From Cyrtobacter comes (lineage in GTDB: Bacteria > Pseudomonadota > Alphaproteobacteria > Rickettsiales > Midichloriaceae), in the NCBI RefSeq assembly GCF_034470605.1, contig NZ_JARGYT010000011.1, forward strand, positions 1 through 22,783: 22,783 nt of DNA, in the 5' to 3' direction. Below the pieces are notes generated by a model. It did not search any database, was not told the origin of the DNA, and saw nothing but the letters and a program-made list of their open reading frames with translations. Numbering within the stretch: the stretch's first letter is position 1; every line of letters begins with the position of its first letter. Positions 9,312-16,207 of this stretch are shown here, piece by piece. Position numbers and translations under genes: made by a program.

Positions 9312-10670
9312 ATGTATTACATACCATTAACTAAATTATATAAAATATGGTTTAACAAAAATCCAGAAGAATGGCTTGATGTAGAGAATCAACTCAGATT
9401 CATTCACATGGTGCAAAAACACCCAGAAGCTAAAATTAGTTTCCTTTATAGTAGAGAATTGCTATCCGAAAGAGCAACATCTGATATGGAGGAATTTTGT
9501 AAAAAACATGGTATCCAACCCGTTAGCATCGAAATCTTTAAAGATAAATTACGTAATGAAACAGAAAAAGAGCTATTTGATACCGCTTGTACAGAGCTGA
9601 GACGTTGGAAAGATCATACTGGTGGCAATCCTGCTTCTGCATCCGATATTTTCAGGATACTAACGCCTGTTATGAACGATCTAGGAGTTTATTCTGATTT
9701 TGATATAAAAGTGGATTTTTCAAAGCTAACAAGCATTATGTCAGGGAAATGTATGGCCCTTCCTATTAATCTTCTTCCTGCTACAAAAAGTGCAACCATA
9801 TCTAATGAGCTTATTACGTTTGCAGTAGATAATAATGGAAACTTACATGCGGATGTTATAAAATTTATGGATATTTGGCAAAATAGAGTATTATCAGCAT
9901 ATAAAGATTGGGTATCTGCTTTGCTAGTAAACGAGGACCCAAATAGTACTTTATCAATTTTTGTTAAAAAATTTCTATCTTCTAATAAAGAGCAAAATAG
10001 AATTGATGAAATTATTGATTTTCGTCATTTCATATTAAAGAACCTCGATGCAAAATTTTTATTATGTTGTGATATACCTGATCTTATAGAGAAGAGACTA
10101 CATTCTTTTCGTGAAAGAATAGGTGAAGAGTACATTGAGGCGATGCTCCATTTAGCAAATCTTCATAATCAATTTTCAGATTTAGACATCTCAAGCATGA
10201 CTGAAGATGAGATAGCTATAACCTATGGGAGATTTATTGTAGAATTAGATCCAGATCTTGAGCAATTTAATGACTATGCTAAAGTTTCAGATGCACATGT
10301 GAAACTTGCAAGACTACAGATTATGAAAGAAACAGTTATTCTATATTCTGGACCTGAAGTATTATCAACAATTCTAGAAAAAGAAAGTTCAAAATCTCAT
10401 CAAAACCCTTATGACGTATTTAGCGCATACCATAATAACAGCTTAGCTCTTTGTATCATAGCACAACCCCCACTTAAAATACAAAATATACGAGACTTAA
10501 TTGATAATGGGCACACTTTATTAAATAATGATTTATCCTGGCTAGAGGAAGGCATAATTGCAAAAGAGAAGCGAGTAGGGAAAATGGATAATGACGCAAG
10601 AGTTATTCAAAGAGGTTTTCGCAGCCACGTGAAACGTAGTCAAGGGGACGGACAATCACATAGCAAATAA
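9312..10670 (+). CDS. Toxin-like (TcdA/TcdB GT44-type) glycosyltransferase with C-terminal IQ motif; candidate effector
   Basis: This 452-residue protein has no signal peptide. Its elements follow the order seen in GT-A sugar-transferring toxins and effectors: an N-terminal KIWFNKNPEEW (W13), a nucleotide-binding S109-A-S111-D112-x-x-R115, the metal-binding D129-F-D131 preceded by Y127, a later S346-GP, and S409-W410 near the end. In TcdB the equivalents are S269/D270/R273, Y284, D286/D288 and S518/W520. The linker from R to Y is one residue longer here. The region between is helical and unlike anything I can name. V431-IQRGFRSHVKR-442 fits the calmodulin-binding IQ consensus (IQxxxRxxxxR). 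The basic tail would suit a type IV secretion substrate, and virB6 is in the window. Fold call: fairly sure. Host-cell action: inference. A +1-frame coding-like tail follows the stop. Confidence 0.72.
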   Translation: MYYIPLTKLYKIWFNKNPEEWLDVENQLRFIHMVQKHPEAKISFLYSRELLSERATSDMEEFCKKHGIQPVSIEIFKDKLRNETEKELFDTACTELRRWKDHTGGNPASASDIFRILTPVMNDLGVYSDFDIKVDFSKLTSIMSGKCMALPINLLPATKSATISNELITFAVDNNGNLHADVIKFMDIWQNRVLSAYKDWVSALLVNEDPNSTLSIFVKKFLSSNKEQNRIDEIIDFRHFILKNLDAKFLLCCDIPDLIEKRLHSFRERIGEEYIEAMLHLANLHNQFSDLDISSMTEDEIAITYGRFIVELDPDLEQFNDYAKVSDAHVKLARLQIMKETVILYSGPEVLSTILEKESSKSHQNPYDVFSAYHNNSLALCIIAQPPLKIQNIRDLIDNGHTLLNNDLSWLEEGIIAKEKRVGKMDNDARVIQRGFRSHVKRSQGDGQSHSK

Positions 10671-10809
10671 GATACTAAATGAAGCGCAACTAATTTTATG
10701 TATTGCCTTTGCTGAAAATAGCAAAGACTACCCTCTTGTAGCACTTAAATCTGGAGCTATAGCTTTGAGGTATATAGATAATATAGTTATTGAAGTTAAA
10801 TTAGCATAA
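10633..10809 (+). pseudogene. Coding-like tail in the +1 frame after the glycosyltransferase
   Basis: From the in-frame stop at 10630-10632 the +1 frame stays open to TAA at 10807-10809. It reads as ordinary protein: ILNEAQLILCIAFAENSK, then YPLVALKSGAIALRYID and NIVIEVKLA. It has no start codon of its own near its beginning and overlaps the end of the glycosyltransferase. The simplest reading is a former C-terminal extension of about 50 residues cut off by a one-base change between about 10633 and 10665, for example near the GGGG at 10644-10647. It could also be the remnant of a separate gene. I do not recognise its family. Confidence 0.4.
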
Positions 10810-10940
10810 GCTGTAATACAAGAAGTATGATGCTACCTCAAATAAAACAGCTATAACACTTATATTACAACCTGCTTAAATCACTATATAATGTATGTGT
10901 AGAATATCAAAATCAGATACATTGCGTATTATAAGATAGC

Positions 10941-11552
10941 TCAACTCCTAAATTTAAGCCTCCCATCCATTATAATATCAAATCTATATTCCAAAATTTC
11001 ATCAGCACGCAGCACCCTATCACAATTAAGACATTTACATATCAATTCCCTTTTTTCAGAAAGTGATAAAGAAGACCAATCCTCATCATCAGATTTAATA
11101 TCATTCATCACAAAAAATGTTACTGTCTCTACAGGAAAAAAATCTTTATGCGAGACCTTGATTCTCATCTTGGGTAATATGCCATTTGCCCTTGTACTTG
11201 GTAAAATTGTATCAAATACATATCTACCCTTGTTATCAGTTATTGATGTTCCATTTGGAACAAACCCCTGATCTTCTAAATCTGTTATAGTAGTTTGCCA
11301 TATCTGTACAGTAGCCCCTTCAATCGGTACACACATTTCGTCTAATATACCACCTCTTAATGTTATTCTTGTTCCATTAAAAAAAGAAGGGCTTCCACGC
11401 GCCCTAGAGAGCTCAGAAGAGTTTTGCGGATCTTCTGGCGTGTCTAGCGACCATAGCTGTTTAGTAGGTTTGCAGAACGCATAAAGATCACTAGTTATAA
11501 ATAACAATAGAGCTAATATTCTAAGAATCATACAGAGAAAAAATAAGAACAC
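10941..11552 (-). CDS. Secreted intradiol-dioxygenase-fold protein lacking the usual iron ligands
   Basis: This 203-residue protein has a signal peptide (about residues 1-26, hydrophobic LRILALLLFITSDLYA). It then has the beta-sandwich signature of protocatechuate/catechol intradiol dioxygenases: TRITLRGGILDEMCVPIEGA (62-80), a V-x-IWQT strand (82-87), and TDNKGRYVFDTILPS (105-119). Active enzymes use two Tyr and two His, the latter in an RPxHxH segment just after the T-I-x-P strand. Here that place reads LPKMRIKVSH, so neither His of the motif is present, and the PGPY tyrosine is also missing. Iron binding and ring cleavage are therefore unlikely. A CKCLNC cluster (172-177) near the end could bind metal or form disulfides. 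It is likely a periplasmic or surface beta-sandwich protein; annotation as a dioxygenase would be misleading. It stands alone on its strand. Confidence 0.72.
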   Translation of the reverse strand: MFLFFLCMILRILALLLFITSDLYAFCKPTKQLWSLDTPEDPQNSSELSRARGSPSFFNGTRITLRGGILDEMCVPIEGATVQIWQTTITDLEDQGFVPNGTSITDNKGRYVFDTILPSTRANGILPKMRIKVSHKDFFPVETVTFFVMNDIKSDDEDWSSLSLSEKRELICKCLNCDRVLRADEILEYRFDIIMDGRLKFRS

Positions 11553-12011
11553 TCATATAGCTTCTGAATAAGAGTAGCTTTAGGTAATGCTTATATCAAG
11601 AATATGACAGCCTTAACTCCAAACTTACATCTACCATATTGATATTTAGAATAAGAATCACACATAAAAAGCAAAATATAAACTCTTTCTTGTGCTAAAA
11701 GGAAAATTTTGGCTTTAAGAAAACGCATTTTCAGTATGAATCTTTATTATTTAACTGGGTGTTGGAGCATTTATGAAAATAGCAAAACCATTGAACGTAT
11801 ACTAAAGCATTTTATAAATGATAACACTCATGATTTTTAGGTGCATAAGCAAGAACTATAAACGCAAAATCATGATTATATTATATATATCAATATAGTT
11901 ATCATTATGCTGAAAGTAATTAGCTTTGCCTTAAATACTATTAAGGTAGAATATTCATAGTATTATGATCTTTTTTTGCACAAAAAATAAATACTTGTAA
12001 CAAATTTCATT
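11553..12011. other. Long intergenic stretch without a recognised gene
   Basis: About 460 bases between the start of the intradiol-fold gene and the promoter of tRNA-Arg. It is very AT-rich. It contains an inverted repeat (catgatttt at 11829-11837 and aaaatcatg at 11866-11874, 9-base arms, 28-base loop) and a small frame at 11736-11840 that I cannot match to any family. The promoter of the minus-strand gene should lie near 11560-11650, but no clear box stands out. Confidence 0.4.
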
Positions 12012-12039
12012 TTGAAAGCTTAAAATATCATGCTATCAT
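12012..12039 (+). promoter_or_regulatory. Promoter of tRNA-Arg(ACG)
   Basis: TTGAAA at 12012-12017 and TATCAT at 12034-12039 are separated by 16 bases, near-consensus for the housekeeping sigma factor. Transcription would start around 12046, leaving a leader of about 10 bases before the tRNA at 12057, which fits a stable RNA gene. The membrane-anchored protein gene 22 bases after the tRNA could be read from the same promoter. Confidence 0.5.
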
Positions 12040-12056
12040 TCACTCCAGATTTTATT

Positions 12057-12131
12057 GCGCCTGTAGCTCAGTTGGATCAGAGCGCCAGACTACGGATCTG
12101 GAGGTCAAGGGTTCGAATCCTTTCAGGCGCG
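12057..12131 (+). tRNA. tRNA-Arg (anticodon ACG)
   Basis: A full cloverleaf can be drawn. The acceptor stem is GCGCCTG with CAGGCGC, the D arm GCTC...GAGC, the anticodon arm CCAGA-CTACGGA-TCTGG with anticodon ACG in the 7-base loop, the variable loop about five bases, and the T arm AAGGG-TTCGAAT-CCTTT. The discriminator is G, and CCA is not encoded. A run of six T follows at once, which may help termination. ACG needs A34-to-inosine editing by TadA to read CGU, CGC and CGA; tadA is at 3722-4138. Confidence 0.97.
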
Positions 12132-12153
12132 CTTTTTTGTTATGTAATGTGAT

Positions 12154-13353
12154 ATGGTTGGCAAAGCTTTTATGACAGCTACGAGGATGTACTGGTTGCT
12201 TTTTTCCGTTTTTGTTATTGGGTTATTGTTGGTAAATTTTTCTGCAATATACCTACACAGAGGTTCCGTTGTTTCTTTTTTTGAAAAGTCACAAGAAATT
12301 GCGAGAAAAAATGGAAATGAATTGGTGATGAAGGATATAATAATAGAGGGATTTTTAGGTTGGAAACCAGGATTTTCTTTAAGAGGGATTGAATTTACCT
12401 CTTCTAATGCTTCAAACAAAACAATAGTAGATTTTGGAGATATTTATGTATCTGAAGATATTTTCAATAAAAAGCTTATAATTACACTAAAAAACGATAT
12501 CAGGATAAGCTATCCTTCTGACGATGATAAATGTTGTATGATAGTGAATTTTTTAGGTAAAAGACCAGAAATGGAGTTTCTTTTCTCTACTTCATTAGAC
12601 ACTATTTTAAAAGAAACAAATCTGGATGATAGAAATTCACCAATGTTGAAATATATAGAAAAATTTTCGTACCAAGATGGTGGCTTTGAACTAAATATCA
12701 AAAAACATGACGAACTCTTTACAAAAGCTATGGAATCTCAGGGATATAGCGTTCAATTTAATACAGAGGGTGACACAAGTACTTTTGAAATGAAATTAGG
12801 AAAATCAAGATATTTTCCAGAAGGCTCTAGTGGAATTTATCCAGATATATTTAAAAAGCTTGGTGATATAACATTTGATATGAAAGCTAGAAAGGTTCTG
12901 AATATGAAGACTGAATCAGCCCCAGATAATACTAATGCAAACCAAGATAGTAATGATTTTATAGAAATTGCTCCAGTCAATTTTAATAGCGATCTCTTTT
13001 ATGTACATTCTAAGTTATCTATCTCTAGACAACGCATTGGGGCCCCTGCTTATTCTTATGCAGATATAACCATAGGCAATAAGAAGGAAGCCTTCGAATT
13101 CTTGGTTGATGTTATGAAGCATGTTGGACTTGATTCTACAAAGTACTCTACAAGCGAAATAGCAAAAATGATTTCTGGCTTTTTTGAAAATTTGCCTGAA
13201 TCAAAATTAGAAGGAGATGAACTTACAATTCGTATTACAGTTAATGATTCTGGGCACGTACTTGTTTCGGGATTGGATATGACTGCTCTTTTAGAATTGT
13301 TTGAAAATTCCGCACTAAGTGAGATAGCAAGCTCTTTGCAGCTACATAAATAA
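12154..13353 (+). CDS. Membrane-anchored periplasmic protein of uncertain family (possibly DUF2125-like)
   Basis: This 399-residue protein has one N-terminal membrane helix (about residues 11-33, MYWLLFSVFVIGLLLVNFSAIYL, a signal anchor). A large soluble part with alternating short strands follows, which would be periplasmic. The layout, including an early 'EGFLGWKPGFSLRGIEF' strand pair that recalls AsmA and DUF2125 proteins of alphaproteobacteria (uncharacterised periplasmic beta proteins), suggests that group, but I do not recognise a diagnostic motif. The C-terminal third has ELTIRITVNDSGHVLVSGLD, again a beta-strand repeat style. The gene starts 22 bases after tRNA-Arg. No strong ribosome binding site is visible; ATG at 12172 is an alternative start. 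The reading frame is clearly real: long, with a plausible topology. Function unknown. Confidence 0.7.
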   Translation: MVGKAFMTATRMYWLLFSVFVIGLLLVNFSAIYLHRGSVVSFFEKSQEIARKNGNELVMKDIIIEGFLGWKPGFSLRGIEFTSSNASNKTIVDFGDIYVSEDIFNKKLIITLKNDIRISYPSDDDKCCMIVNFLGKRPEMEFLFSTSLDTILKETNLDDRNSPMLKYIEKFSYQDGGFELNIKKHDELFTKAMESQGYSVQFNTEGDTSTFEMKLGKSRYFPEGSSGIYPDIFKKLGDITFDMKARKVLNMKTESAPDNTNANQDSNDFIEIAPVNFNSDLFYVHSKLSISRQRIGAPAYSYADITIGNKKEAFEFLVDVMKHVGLDSTKYSTSEIAKMISGFFENLPESKLEGDELTIRITVNDSGHVLVSGLDMTALLELFENSALSEIASSLQLHK

Positions 13354-13407
13354 TATAAGTAATTATATATTTAAAAATTGTTTTTTTTATAAATAATAGT
13401 TGAGAAT

Positions 13408-14634
13408 ATGAGAGTATTCGGTCTTTCTATGTGGCTTTCAGCCACAATCTTTTTGGCATATCAATATGTTCTTAGGGTCTTACCTAACCTAATAGTAGGG
13501 CCACTTTCTGCAAATTTTGGCATTTCTTCGCAGGAGATGGGGTATTTCTCAAGTTTATATTACATCGGATATACTGGTATGCATATACCAATTGGTATAT
13601 TATTGGATAGGATAGGCGTGAGGAAGGTTATGCCTATTTGCATCGCGCTGACATCTGTTGCTCTTGTTCCACTAATATACTCAAATTCATGGCATTATGC
13701 TGTTGCAGGAAGACTATTACTCGGCATGGCTTCATCTGCAGCCGTACTAAGTGTATTTAGAGTAACTAGGATATGTTTTGGTGAAAAGCACTTTTCCACA
13801 GCAATTGGTATTACTGTTACAATAGGAATATTAGGCGCAGTTTACGGCGGAAGACCTGTAGATATATTGGTAGAACAATTTAGCTGGAAATCAGTTATAA
13901 ATATTTTCATAATAGCCGGTTTTGTTATAGCACTTCTCTCATATATATTTATACCTAGTACAAAAAGAACAGATAATGTGCCTCAATCAAATCGTAGCAT
14001 TGCTGATGATTTGAGGGTGGTTTGCCTCAACCCAAGAATAATTTTATTGAGCTCTATTTGTGGACTTATGGTTGGTCTACTTGAAGGGTTTGCTGATGCA
14101 TGGGGAACTTTATTCTTCGAGCAGGCATACGGATTAGATAGGGGTACGACCACAATGCTGCCATCAATAATTTTCTTTGGCATGTGTGTAGGCTCACCAA
14201 TAATTGGCTACTTTATAGAAAAAACAAGATGTTATTATACAGGAATAGTATTCTCCGGTATAGCAATGCTTTGTTGTTTTTCCGCTATACTATACCTGGA
14301 GCTCAACACATTTATGCTTTATTTTTGTGTGTTCACTTCTGGTTTCTTTTGCGCTTTTCAAGTCATAGTGATATCAAAAGTCAGAGACTTTGCCAGGAAA
14401 GAGTTACTTGATATGACCTCTACTGTGTCAAATATGGTGATAATGATATATGGGTTTGTATTCCATAATATCATCGGCGGTTTAATGGATATGTTTAAAG
14501 ATAGTGATGGTCTTGCTTCTGCTTATTCATTAAGGTGCGGTTTATCATCTATTAATATCGCATTAGTGCTAGGTATTGCTATCACGTTACTTATGATGTT
14601 TTATGAAAAGAAGAAAGGTAGAAGTGCTTTATAA
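13408..14634 (+). CDS. MFS transporter (second, different subfamily)
   Basis: This 408-residue inner-membrane protein has about 12 hydrophobic helices. G63-ILLDRIGVRKV-74 is the loop 2-3 MFS signature, and the N-terminal helix contains AYQYVLRVLPNLI, a pattern common in MFS permeases of intracellular bacteria such as Rickettsiales and Legionella. It differs from the ProP-like permease at 7971-9224: the amphipathic start, the absence of the E-x-x-D helix 1 motif, and the spacing all argue for another subfamily (UhpC/Pht-like is possible). No substrate can be assigned. It follows the membrane-anchored protein gene by 54 bases on the same strand and may be co-transcribed with it. Downstream is a hairpin and then IS debris. 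Confidence 0.83.
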   Translation: MRVFGLSMWLSATIFLAYQYVLRVLPNLIVGPLSANFGISSQEMGYFSSLYYIGYTGMHIPIGILLDRIGVRKVMPICIALTSVALVPLIYSNSWHYAVAGRLLLGMASSAAVLSVFRVTRICFGEKHFSTAIGITVTIGILGAVYGGRPVDILVEQFSWKSVINIFIIAGFVIALLSYIFIPSTKRTDNVPQSNRSIADDLRVVCLNPRIILLSSICGLMVGLLEGFADAWGTLFFEQAYGLDRGTTTMLPSIIFFGMCVGSPIIGYFIEKTRCYYTGIVFSGIAMLCCFSAILYLELNTFMLYFCVFTSGFFCAFQVIVISKVRDFARKELLDMTSTVSNMVIMIYGFVFHNIIGGLMDMFKDSDGLASAYSLRCGLSSINIALVLGIAITLLMMFYEKKKGRSAL

Positions 14635-14702
14635 GAGCTAGGCTTAAATTTTAAAATCTTTAATAGAGACTTTTAACATATATATTCAGTATTTTGGGTT
14701 TT

Positions 14703-14735
14703 GCGTACTGGCTCCTGATTATGGGGTTAGTACGC
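14703..14735. repeat. 13-bp hairpin after the MFS gene
   Basis: Arms gcgtactggctcc (14703-14715) and ggggttagtacgc (14723-14735) pair along their whole length, with three G-U pairs if read as RNA, around a 7-base loop. Neither side has a U-run, so it is not a classic intrinsic terminator. It lies about 70 bases after the MFS stop codon and before the IS30 remnant, and could be a 3'-end stabiliser or part of an insertion sequence end. Confidence 0.55.
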
Positions 14736-14805
14736 GTAGTCATTTTATAAGGTGGAAGAGATAAAGGAATGAAAGCCTGCTGGAAAAATTGATTAATGTT
14801 CCAGA

Positions 14806-15003
14806 TTACGCGTAGGTGAAAATTCTAGGCCTAAATTGAACAAAACCTATACAAAATTGAGCCCACACTTCATTATGGGCTTTGTAGCCCAATACTTTTC
14901 TTGGTAAATTATTCGAAGTATCCCCAGCTTTGTCAAGCATTGCCTGAGTAATAGTTGTAATATCAATGCTTTTAGGCAAAACCCTATGAAGCATATAATT
15001 CAT
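14806..15003 (-). pseudogene. IS30-family transposase, C-terminal remnant
   Basis: The frame reads LPKSIDITTITQAMLDKAGD, then NNLPRKVLGYKAHNEVWAQ. This is the well-known C-terminal signature of IS30-family transposases (FPKGxD.., LNxRPRKxLGYxTPxE). The DDE catalytic core, HTH domain and upstream sequence are missing; the bases to the right (15004-15060) do not continue the frame convincingly. Only the last quarter of the gene remains. It abuts the IS1 remnant on the same strand, so one element probably landed in or next to the other before both decayed. Confidence 0.8.
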
Positions 15004-15064
15004 TTTTTAACAATAGCTTTTTGCCTTGGCTTATATGCATCATAAAAATATGTTTTGAGAGTTT

Positions 15065-15715
15065 TCACCTAAAGATAGATAATAATGTATCCTGATAATG
15101 CTGAAAAATCTCCGGTGTTGTAAGAGCGCACCAGAGCTTTATAGTAACCATTTCCTCTTCTTTGGATACAATTTTTGTGCGGCGGGTCATGCCTTGTGTT
15201 GCTGTTATTATGCTCAATGCATACGGTTCCTGATTTGCCGATAACATGGCGATTTTTAGGCAAAATTTTGGCAAATGCATCCCAATCATCCGTGTAAAAT
15301 CGGCAATTTTCCAGACTCTCTACTTTCTCAAAAAGTCGCTTGAACGTTGCAGCATCCCCTGTAACCCAGACAATAGTTCTGCTACGATCCTTGATGACCC
15401 AGAGTTTTTGACTTTTTTTGAAGAAAACGCTACATTTCATCGAACTCTATCTCCTGGATATCTGCCAGAAATGCTGGGTTCTGGGGTCTTGGCCTCTACG
15501 ATCCACCGATAAATGGGCGAGTGATTTAAGACTTTTCATGGAAAATGAGGCTTTCCCAAGGCTGTAGAGGATCACGCAAAGAGCCTTTTTGACTGCCGTT
15601 TCACGGTTATACCGACGATCTCCCTTCACAAAATTCAAGTCACATGCTTTATATTTATAGCGCTGAATCCCGCGCACATGGCCATTCTTATGCGTATCTT
15701 CACTTTTGTAACTGG
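15065..15715 (-). pseudogene. IS1-family transposase, broken by several frameshifts and a stop
   Basis: Pieces of an InsA/InsB-type transposase can be joined across frames on the minus strand. First comes KNGHVRGIQRYKYKACDLNFVK (zinc-finger/HTH region, from about 15700). Then NRETAVKKALCVILYSLGKASFSM, then in another frame SPIYRWIVEAKTPEPS, then QEIEFDEM. The expected Trp of the DEMW motif is a TAG stop near 15436-15438. After it come FLKKSQKLWVIK, WVTGDAATFKRLFEKVE, FYTDDWDAFAKILPKNRHVIGK, and in yet another frame MTRRTKIVSKEEEMVTI, ending IFR at 15065. At least three frameshifts and one nonsense change are needed, so it is dead. TDDW...F is the IS1 second catalytic Asp region. Confidence 0.85.
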
Positions 15716-15738
15716 TTTCAGATGATCATCTGAAACCA
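15713..15738. repeat. 26-bp perfect palindrome
   Basis: tggtttcagatga followed by its exact reverse complement, with no loop. It lies at the 5' end of the IS1-family remnant (minus strand) and may contain that element's terminal repeat. No T-run follows on either strand, so termination is not indicated. It could also be an operator-like site or a target sequence for insertion. Confidence 0.75.
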
Positions 15739-16207
15739 ACCTAATTAAGTATTTTAATAGCATTCTACCAAAAACTATCTAAATGTGAAGACTCTCCGAT
15801 ATAGATATAACTTTGCTCCTTATTAAAGAACATAAAAATGGTTAAACGCATTGTGTCCCTGATATTTGCCAATCTTTTCATGTGGAAATTTAGCATTGCT
15901 AGCATATCTGTAGCGATGCATTGAGGCCTTTCCACCAAATTTAAATAACATCTATTCATAATGAACACTGCCTAGCTGTTCTATTTAAGGTAGACAATCA
16001 TGTGATGATATTGCTTTTATAGCTTTTTATTACGCTAATTCGGCTTAGACCACTATATAAGACATTCAAGCGGCAATATCCGAGAATAATTTTATATACT
16101 TCCAAAAGGGGGTAGAAAATCTGGTATTGTATTTGTCCACAGCTTTTTTGATCTCAAACCAAGTGGTTGTATATAAAATGCTAAAGCGTATTATATAAGA
16201 TAAAAAC
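15739..16207. other. Non-coding stretch between IS debris and the DsbA gene
   Basis: About 470 bases without a convincing gene. A 67-codon frame on the minus strand (15765-15968) has no recognisable motif and looks like decayed sequence. A short inverted repeat, agataa/ttatct, overlaps the end of the DsbA gene near 16198-16212 but is too small to call as a terminator. Confidence 0.4.

Noticed and set aside
10941..11552. Functional protocatechuate 3,4-dioxygenase
   Set aside because: The two histidines of RPxHxH and the nearby tyrosine are missing, and the protein is exported.
11736..11840. Small plus-strand frame of 34 codons
   Set aside because: It looks mildly coding-like, but I can match it to no family and it has no start signal. 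Too little to call a gene.
11829..11874. Inverted repeat with 9-base arms as a terminator or operator
   Set aside because: The 28-base loop and AT-only character make a chance repeat likely; it is noted only under the intergenic stretch.
12057..12152. A T-run after the tRNA as a proven terminator
   Set aside because: The six T follow the acceptor stem rather than a separate hairpin; the downstream gene may be read through.
15765..15968. Minus-strand frame of 67 codons as a gene
   Set aside because: No recognisable motif, no ribosome binding site, and it lies in decayed sequence beside IS remnants.
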